A stretch of DNA of 64,000 bases from SLFH01 sp050486265 (GTDB lineage: Bacteria > Planctomycetota > Phycisphaerae > Phycisphaerales > UBA1924), in the NCBI GenBank assembly GCA_050486265.1, contig JBJHCY010000001.1:124001-188000 (forward strand), read 5' to 3'. Under the pieces are notes generated by a model, which saw only the letters and a list, made by a program, of their open reading frames with translations, ran no database searches and had not been told where the DNA came from. This document shows, piece after piece, positions 59,201 to 64,000 of the stretch. The translations under genes and the position numbers were made by a program. Every line of letters begins with the position of its first letter. The stretch's first letter is position 1.

Positions 59201-60298
59201 ATGGACCGTGAGCCCTTCCAGATCGACCCCGACATCCGGCGCGCCCGCACCCTTCCCTCGTGGGTCTACACCGATCCCGCGGTGTACGAGCGCTCTGGCG
59301 AGTCGGTCTTCGCCCGGAGCTGGCAGCTCGTCACCGATCTCGAGTCGGTCTCCCTGCCCGGCTCCGCCCGGCCCCTGATAATCCTCGAAGGCCTGCTCGA
59401 CGAGCCCGTCGTCGTCACCCGCGACGAGCGCGACACCCTCCGCTGTGTCTCCAATGTCTGCACGCACAGGGGCAATCTCGTCTGCACGCAGGCGGGCAAG
59501 TGCGCCCAGCTCCGCTGCAACTACCACGGGCGACGCTTCGGCCTCGACGGCTCTTTCCGCTCCATGCCCGAGTTTGAAGAAACCGAGAACTTCCCATCCC
59601 GCGAGGACGACCTCCGCCCGATCCCGTGCGAGGCTCTGGGCGCGTGGCTCTTCGCCTCGATCGATCCTTCCGCCCCGCTTGAGGAGCTCGCGGCTCCGGT
59701 GCTCGACCGCGTCGGCTTCCTCGACATGCGCCAGATGCGCCACGAGCCGACGCGCAGCCGCGACTACCTCGTCAGGTGCAACTGGGCCCTCTATGTCGAG
59801 AACTACCTCGAAGGTTTCCATGTCCCCTTCGTGCATGACTCGCTCGCCCAGGCGCTCGACTACGGGAGCTACACCACCGAACTCTTCGACCGCGCCGTCC
59901 TCCAACTCGGCGTCGCCAAGGGCGCAGAGGACTGTTTCGACATCCCAAGCGGTCATCCCGACGCCGGGAAATCCGTCGCGGCCTACTACTGGTGGCTCTG
60001 GCCCAACACCATGCTCAACTTCTACCCGTGGGGCTGTTCGGTCAACATCGTCCGCCCGCTCGGCCCGGCCCTGACCAAGGTCTCGTTCCTGACCTACATC
60101 GCCGATGAATCGCGTCTCGACAAGGGCGCCGGCGCCGAGCTCGACAAGGTCGAACGCGAGGACGAGGCCGTCGTCGAGCAGGTCCAGCGCGGCGTCCGTT
60201 CACGGATCTACGCTCGCGGGCGCTATTCGCCCTCGCGCGAGCGGGGCGTCCACCACTTCCACCGCATGCTCGCGGGGGCGCTCTCCCCCTCGGGCTGA
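59201..60298 (+). CDS. Rieske non-heme iron oxygenase, ring-hydroxylating alpha-subunit type
   Basis: A 365-residue oxygenase. The Rieske cluster is bound by C87-T-H89 (VCTHRGN) and C106-N-Y-H109. The mononuclear iron site is in NYLEGFHVPFVH, with the bridging Asp or Glu in this motif. ATG at 59201 is given, with GGGAGG 14 bases upstream; GTG at 59153 is in frame and overlaps the previous gene. The substrate is unknown; choline-monooxygenase-like members are close. No ferredoxin or reductase gene is adjacent. Confidence 0.88.
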   Translation: MDREPFQIDPDIRRARTLPSWVYTDPAVYERSGESVFARSWQLVTDLESVSLPGSARPLIILEGLLDEPVVVTRDERDTLRCVSNVCTHRGNLVCTQAGKCAQLRCNYHGRRFGLDGSFRSMPEFEETENFPSREDDLRPIPCEALGAWLFASIDPSAPLEELAAPVLDRVGFLDMRQMRHEPTRSRDYLVRCNWALYVENYLEGFHVPFVHDSLAQALDYGSYTTELFDRAVLQLGVAKGAEDCFDIPSGHPDAGKSVAAYYWWLWPNTMLNFYPWGCSVNIVRPLGPALTKVSFLTYIADESRLDKGAGAELDKVEREDEAVVEQVQRGVRSRIYARGRYSPSRERGVHHFHRMLAGALSPSG

Positions 60299-60320
60299 CG
60301 CCGCCCCGCCCGCTCGGCGC

Positions 60321-60352
60321 AAAAAAACGCCCCGGCCGGGGCCGGGGCGTTC
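60321..60352 (-). terminator. Intrinsic terminator for the 60376-61458 gene
   Basis: AACGCCCCGGC and GCCGGGGCGTT arms at 60326-60336 and 60341-60351. On the minus strand it is followed by a run of T (seven A on the plus strand), so it ends the leftward gene. Confidence 0.85.
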
Positions 60353-60375
60353 TGGTCGAAGCGGTGATCGTCGGC

Positions 60376-61458
60376 TCAGAACCCGCCGCGCGGCACGCCG
60401 AAGTTGTCGCCCAGATCCTCGAAGAGCTGCATGAAGCCCTGCTCGTTCTCTTGCGACGCGCGGATCGCCAGGGTGGCGGTGTCGCGCAGCTCGGTGTGCG
60501 TCAGCGAGATGCGGAACATGTTGCCCTCGCGGGTCGGGCGGGTGATCCGCCGGATGTGCGCCGCCAGGTCGGTCGGGCGGACGCCGTCGGCCTTGAGCCG
60601 CCCCGCCTCCATCAGCTGCGCCTCGCGCTGCTGGACCATCTCGGTCATCTGGTTCATCGAGCTCTCGTAGGCGGCCATCAGGCGCTCGGCGTCGCCCTCC
60701 TTGACCTTGGCGCTGAAGTGCATCGAGGGCTCGGCGCCGATCTGCACCCACCCCCCGAACCAGTCGGAATTCATCATCGCCTCGGCAAACTCACGCTGGG
60801 TGCGGTCCTCGATCTCGTCAAGGTTCGCCATCGCCTGCCTGCGCAGCCCCTCGGAGGGGATCATCGCAAAGCGGACCACCGCGTTGTCACCCATCGGGCC
60901 GAACGCCTCGCTGAACGCGCCGCGCCGGGACGCGTTGCCCTCGCCCTCCAGAGGGCTGCCCTGGCCGGGCTGGTACATCACGATGTAGTGCTGGTTGTTC
61001 TCCTGGTGGGCCGACGCCATCATCCCGGCGCCGGCGCCGAACATCGCCACCATCTGCATCATCTGCTGCTGGGCCTGCTCGTTGGCGACCGGCATCACCA
61101 TCCGGACCCGAGGCTCCTGCGGATCGCCCTCCTCGGGATCCATGTCCATCACCATCGTCACCGAATTCGCCCCGGCGCCGGTGAACATCATCGTCATCAT
61201 CCCCATCTGGTCGACCTGCGCGAGCTGCTGCTCGAGCATCGGGATGAACGAAACATCCGCGCCCGCGGCCTCCAACGCCGGGCGGTCGATCATCGCACGC
61301 ACCGAACTCTTGATCGCCTGAGGCGTCAGCTGCATCAGGTTGAGATGGGCCACCATCACCGTGTTGTCGGTGTACATGGAGGCGGGAACGCTCTGCGCCT
61401 GAGCGGCGGTGACCGCCACGCCGGCCGCGAGCAGGCAAGAGCTGATCCGATACTTCAT
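60376..61458 (-). CDS. Exported protein of unknown function, Met/Gln-rich
   Basis: ATG at 61458 follows AAAGGA and gives a 360-residue product with a signal peptide (SCLLAAGVAVTAAQA). The rest is rich in Met and Gln (MLEQQLAQVDQMGMMTMMFTG, NEQAQQQMMQMVAMFGAG split from it). The middle may be an alpha/beta domain. I do not recognise it. A clear terminator follows. It may be a structural or stress-related envelope protein; no function can be assigned. Confidence 0.7.
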   Translation of the reverse strand: MKYRISSCLLAAGVAVTAAQAQSVPASMYTDNTVMVAHLNLMQLTPQAIKSSVRAMIDRPALEAAGADVSFIPMLEQQLAQVDQMGMMTMMFTGAGANSVTMVMDMDPEEGDPQEPRVRMVMPVANEQAQQQMMQMVAMFGAGAGMMASAHQENNQHYIVMYQPGQGSPLEGEGNASRRGAFSEAFGPMGDNAVVRFAMIPSEGLRRQAMANLDEIEDRTQREFAEAMMNSDWFGGWVQIGAEPSMHFSAKVKEGDAERLMAAYESSMNQMTEMVQQREAQLMEAGRLKADGVRPTDLAAHIRRITRPTREGNMFRISLTHTELRDTATLAIRASQENEQGFMQLFEDLGDNFGVPRGGF

Positions 61459-61600
61459 CGTAAGTTCCTTTCGGTTGCGTCCGGGCCGTCGGCCCTTCAT
61501 CCACCCGCCCCTCCACCAGTTGAGGGGGCCGGGGCGCCCCAGTCTCCTCTCCGGCGACTCGGACGCGTGAACACCAGTCAACGCCGCTGAACACCCGGCG

Positions 61601-62470
61601 TCAATCTTCTCTTCTTCCGCTCTCTCCGTGACCCGTTTCATCGGGTCCCTCTGCATCCGGTTTTTCATTCCCCGGTTTGGGGCGGTCTTTCGGCGGGGTG
61701 CGTCCTCGGTCCGGACCAGGCCTTGCCTCCGGCTCTGCGCCGCGCACCGGCGCCCTCGGATCGGCCGGGCGGGGTCGCCTGGCCACGCCGGCCACAGGCC
61801 AACGCGTGCCCTCCATGAACGGATCCTGCTCGATGCCCATGTATCTGGCCCGCTGGGCCTCCGGAGAAGCGTCACGGAAAGTCCGGGCCACCCCGAACTC
61901 GCCCGGGTGCAGCCCTTGGCCCGTGACGCCGGCCAGCTGCGTGATCGCCGATTTCAATGCGTCAACCACGAACGAAGGGGGCATCAGGTCCTCCATCTCC
62001 CGCATCTGCCCCAGGCTCTTGAGATAGACCATCGCCTGCTTCAGCCGCTTGTGGATCCCGAAAATCCTCGACTGCAGCCTGAGCGTGTCGCTCGCCCGCA
62101 CCCCCAGATTCGCGAGCAGATTCTGCGTAAAAGGCGGGATCGGGTCCCGGTCCTCGACCATGTCCAGGAGCGCCATCAGCTCGTCGAGGTGGAACTCCCG
62201 CCTCCCGCCCTGCCAGACCCAGACGGCGTGGTCGATGTCGTGCAGCATCGACCAGGCGATCCGTTGGGCCTCCTCCCGCAGCTTGTTCCGCTCGAGCATC
62301 CAGTCGACGATCAGCACGATCAGGGCGATCGCCGTGAGCTCAGAGGCCATGTTGGTCGCGAACTCATCCCAACCGACTCCGCCGACAAAGAGGGCCAGGG
62401 CCGCGAGGATCAGCGCGACCGCCAGCAACGCAACAGTCAGGTAGATCCGGAAGATGTAGCCGCTTTTCAT
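61601..62470 (-). CDS. Membrane protein of unknown function with disordered C terminus
   Basis: A 289-residue protein with two N-terminal transmembrane segments (YLTVALLAVALILAALALFV and ELTAIALIVLIVDWML), a helical middle (KLREEAQRIAWSMLHDIDHA) and a C-terminal third rich in Pro, Arg, Asp and Glu. No recognised domain. It is the next minus-strand gene upstream of the exported Met/Gln-rich gene, with a 142-base gap. Confidence 0.65.
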   Translation of the reverse strand: MKSGYIFRIYLTVALLAVALILAALALFVGGVGWDEFATNMASELTAIALIVLIVDWMLERNKLREEAQRIAWSMLHDIDHAVWVWQGGRREFHLDELMALLDMVEDRDPIPPFTQNLLANLGVRASDTLRLQSRIFGIHKRLKQAMVYLKSLGQMREMEDLMPPSFVVDALKSAITQLAGVTGQGLHPGEFGVARTFRDASPEAQRARYMGIEQDPFMEGTRWPVAGVARRPRPADPRAPVRGAEPEARPGPDRGRTPPKDRPKPGNEKPDAEGPDETGHGESGRRED

Positions 62471-62622
62471 CGTGTCGGGCGCCTCTCAGAACCGGGGTCG
62501 GGTCATGCTACCCGGACGCCGTCCGGGCACGCCTCGCCGACAGGGCGCTTGCCTCAGGCCCCCCGGTGTGTGATGATCCCAACCCGCCGGCGGCCCGCCG
62601 GTTTTGTACAACGGAGGACCGC

Positions 62623-62838
62623 ATGCAGCAGATCAAAGTCTTCGTCGGCATCGAAGGGGATCAGTCGGTCCTCGAGCGCGAGGTCAACACCTGGATCGAA
62701 GAAAACAAAGTCAAGGTCGTCTCGATCCAGGGCAACATCGCCCCGCAGACCCTCGCCCGACAGGAACTGCCCGCCACCTCAACCGGGCGGACCTTCCGGC
62801 CCTCCGACCTGTTCATCCTGATCGTCTACGAGAAGTGA
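62623..62838 (+). CDS. Small conserved-looking protein of unknown function
   Basis: A 71-residue soluble protein. GGAGG is five bases upstream of ATG at 62623. The sequence VNTWIEENKVKVVSIQGNIA and SDLFILIVYEK has an alternating beta-alpha-beta character. I do not know a function. It is between two leftward genes and reads rightward. Confidence 0.6.
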   Translation: MQQIKVFVGIEGDQSVLEREVNTWIEENKVKVVSIQGNIAPQTLARQELPATSTGRTFRPSDLFILIVYEK

Positions 62839-62878
62839 CCGGATCCCCTGAAACAGGCTATCCGCCGGAGCCAACGCT

Positions 62879-63211
62879 TCACCTCGCAAACGGGCTGAAG
62901 CAGACCACGCTCTCGGGAATGTGCGCCAGCACTTCGAGATCGTCCTCGAAAAACACATCCACCCCGAGCCTTCGGCAGACAACGCCCTTCCACTCGAGCA
63001 CGCCCACGGCGAGTTGCTCGTCGAGGTCGTTGACGATGAGTTCGTGGTACCGGACGCCCCACGCGTCCAGCGCCGCCGCGGTCTCCCCCGCGTTCTCGCG
63101 GAATGTGATCACGACCACCCGGTGCCCGGACTCGACGAGCGAGCGGGACAGGTGGGCGAAGAACTCGGGGTGCTGATCGATCGTGCCGTCGATATCGAGT
63201 GCGACAACCAT
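62879..63211 (-). CDS. HAD-like hydrolase, short
   Basis: A 110-residue protein with HAD motif I ALDIDGTID (D-x-D), motif II VVVITFRENAG and a motif IV-like VFFEDDLEVLAHI. It lacks a cap domain. ATG at 63211 lies five bases from the nuoI stop; GTG at 63217 is in frame. Its role is unknown; it could be a nucleotidase-like phosphatase. Confidence 0.7.
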   Translation of the reverse strand: MVVALDIDGTIDQHPEFFAHLSRSLVESGHRVVVITFRENAGETAAALDAWGVRYHELIVNDLDEQLAVGVLEWKGVVCRRLGVDVFFEDDLEVLAHIPESVVCFSPFAR

Positions 63212-63216
63212 GCACA

Positions 63217-63762
63217 CTACATCGGCTTGCGCCCGATCGTGATGTCGTACATGTGCAGGAGCTTGTTCTTGTCGAAGATCATCTCCTGGCGGCTCTTGCC
63301 CACGATGTCGTACTCGGTCGTCAGCTCGATCGCGTCCACCGGGCAGGCTTCCTCGCACATCCCGCAGAAGATGCAGCGGAGCTCGTCGATCTCGAACTTG
63401 GCGGGGTACTTCTCGCGGTCGTCCCAGGGGCTCTCGGCCGCCTCGATATGGATGCAGTTGGCCGGGCAGATTGTCGGGCACATCATGCAGGCGACGCACT
63501 TGACCCGGCCCTGCTCGTCTCGGTTGAGGCGGTGAAAGCCGCGGAAGTTGCTGGCCTCCTGCCCGCCGTCGAGCGGGTGGTAGTGCTCCCTCCGTTCCTC
63601 GGGGTACTGGATGGTGCGGCTGGTCCTGCCCTGGCCCCAGCTGGTGAACATGTGCCGGAGCGTCGTCCCAAAGCCCTTGAAGATCTCGGGCAGGTAGACG
63701 CTCTCGAAGCGGTTCAGCGGCTTGGTGCTGATCGGGATGATCTCTTCGTCGCGGATCGCCAT
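63217..63762 (-). CDS. nuoI: NADH-quinone oxidoreductase subunit I
   Basis: A 181-residue Fe-S subunit of respiratory complex I. It has two 4Fe-4S motifs: CVACMMCPTICPANC and CIFCGMCEEACP. The 23 kDa-type N-terminal helix region is somewhat extended. It is the only nuo gene in the window. The HAD-like gene follows five bases later on the same strand. The coding strand and spacing suggest it may be at the end of a nuo operon. Confidence 0.95.
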   Translation of the reverse strand: MAIRDEEIIPISTKPLNRFESVYLPEIFKGFGTTLRHMFTSWGQGRTSRTIQYPEERREHYHPLDGGQEASNFRGFHRLNRDEQGRVKCVACMMCPTICPANCIHIEAAESPWDDREKYPAKFEIDELRCIFCGMCEEACPVDAIELTTEYDIVGKSRQEMIFDKNKLLHMYDITIGRKPM

Positions 63763-63823
63763 TGGACGGGATCGTAGCCTTCGCGCCCCGTCGCGCCGAG
63801 CCTGAGCGACTTAGACTGTGCGC

Positions 63824-64000
63824 GTGGCCGGTAAACGCTCCAGCCCTCCTCTATTCGAGGTGCTTAGCCGTCAGGGCGGCGCCCCTGAACAGCATGCGCC
63901 CTCCGAGCCATCGGCCCGCAAGGTCCACCCCGCGGTCCTGAAAGACCCCGCCGAGCCCCCGCCCCCCGGCCGAATCAGCGTCCCGATCACCGCGGTCTAC
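63824..64000 (+). CDS. Partial gene running off the window, unknown function
   Basis: GTG at 63824 opens a frame with no stop to the end (59 codons). It starts MAGKRSSPPLFEVLSRQGG and has SVPITAVY at the edge, which could be the start of a transmembrane helix. The Pro-rich, basic N terminus with a membrane helix soon after suggests a small single-pass protein. No ribosome site is strong, so the start is uncertain. Confidence 0.5.
   Translation, partial: MAGKRSSPPLFEVLSRQGGAPEQHAPSEPSARKVHPAVLKDPAEPPPPGRISVPITAVY

Overview
The window looks like a Planctomycetota chromosome, most likely class Phycisphaerae. The evidence is GC-rich coding sequence in tightly overlapping operons, exported proteins ending in EF-hand/dockerin-like tails (NGDGVVDADDFF ... 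GC), a PEP-CTERM protein, a pseudopilin with a C-terminal ADGH motif, many Gfo/Idh/MocA dehydrogenases, and dispersed GC-rich palindromes. No phage, integrase, IS transposase or CRISPR array was seen. The taxonomic call is inference from gene content.

Layout. 1-5.7 kb: histidine operon hisC(partial)-hisB-hisH-hisF-[hisA-hisI-hisE fused]-hisD. The fused enzyme is the most striking single gene: its cyclohydrolase/pyrophosphohydrolase half resembles fungal HIS4 more than textbook bacterial HisIE. 5.8-8.7 kb: a beta-lactamase-like hydrolase convergent with an exported dockerin-tailed propeller-like protein. 8.8-43.4 kb: a long carbohydrate region with three GHL10 (DigH/YngK-like) hydrolases, three Gfo/Idh/MocA oxidoreductases, a NagB-PIG-L fusion, a sugar isomerase, a NAGPA-type phosphodiester glycosidase, a GntR/LacI-type regulator, an ABC sugar importer, an FAD oxidoreductase, a GH38 mannosidase, an amidase_2 lipoprotein, lysA, an HGSNAT-like acetyltransferase, a GH20 hexosaminidase, murQ, an SSS symporter, a ROK protein and a GH18 protein. 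Together these suggest outside-to-inside dismantling of amino-sugar polymers, with peptidoglycan strands the best-fitting substrate. Five copies of an AATC-TTATAGAA-like sequence lie in its intergenic regions.

43.7-46.6 kb: two more dockerin-tailed exported proteins and tRNA-Ala(CGC). 46.7-49.5 kb: a zinc ABC importer operon behind a perfect Fur/Zur-type palindrome. 49.5-50.0 kb: a probable structured transcript with consecutive hairpins, an unusually long Shine-Dalgarno sequence, a 12-codon ORF and a strong terminator. 50.0-50.7 kb: a toxin-antitoxin pair. 50.8-64 kb: mostly housekeeping or unknown genes (threonine dehydratase, an unknown membrane protein, tag, sixA, short asparaginase, DUF3754 protein, TIGR03546/TIGR03545-like fusion, Rieske oxygenase, hypothetical proteins, HAD-like protein, nuoI). 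Two dense palindrome islands lie at 51.8-52.4 and 53.9-54.2 kb.

Coordinates come from reading frames and visible ribosome-binding sites. Family assignments rest on motifs recognised by eye; no database search was run.
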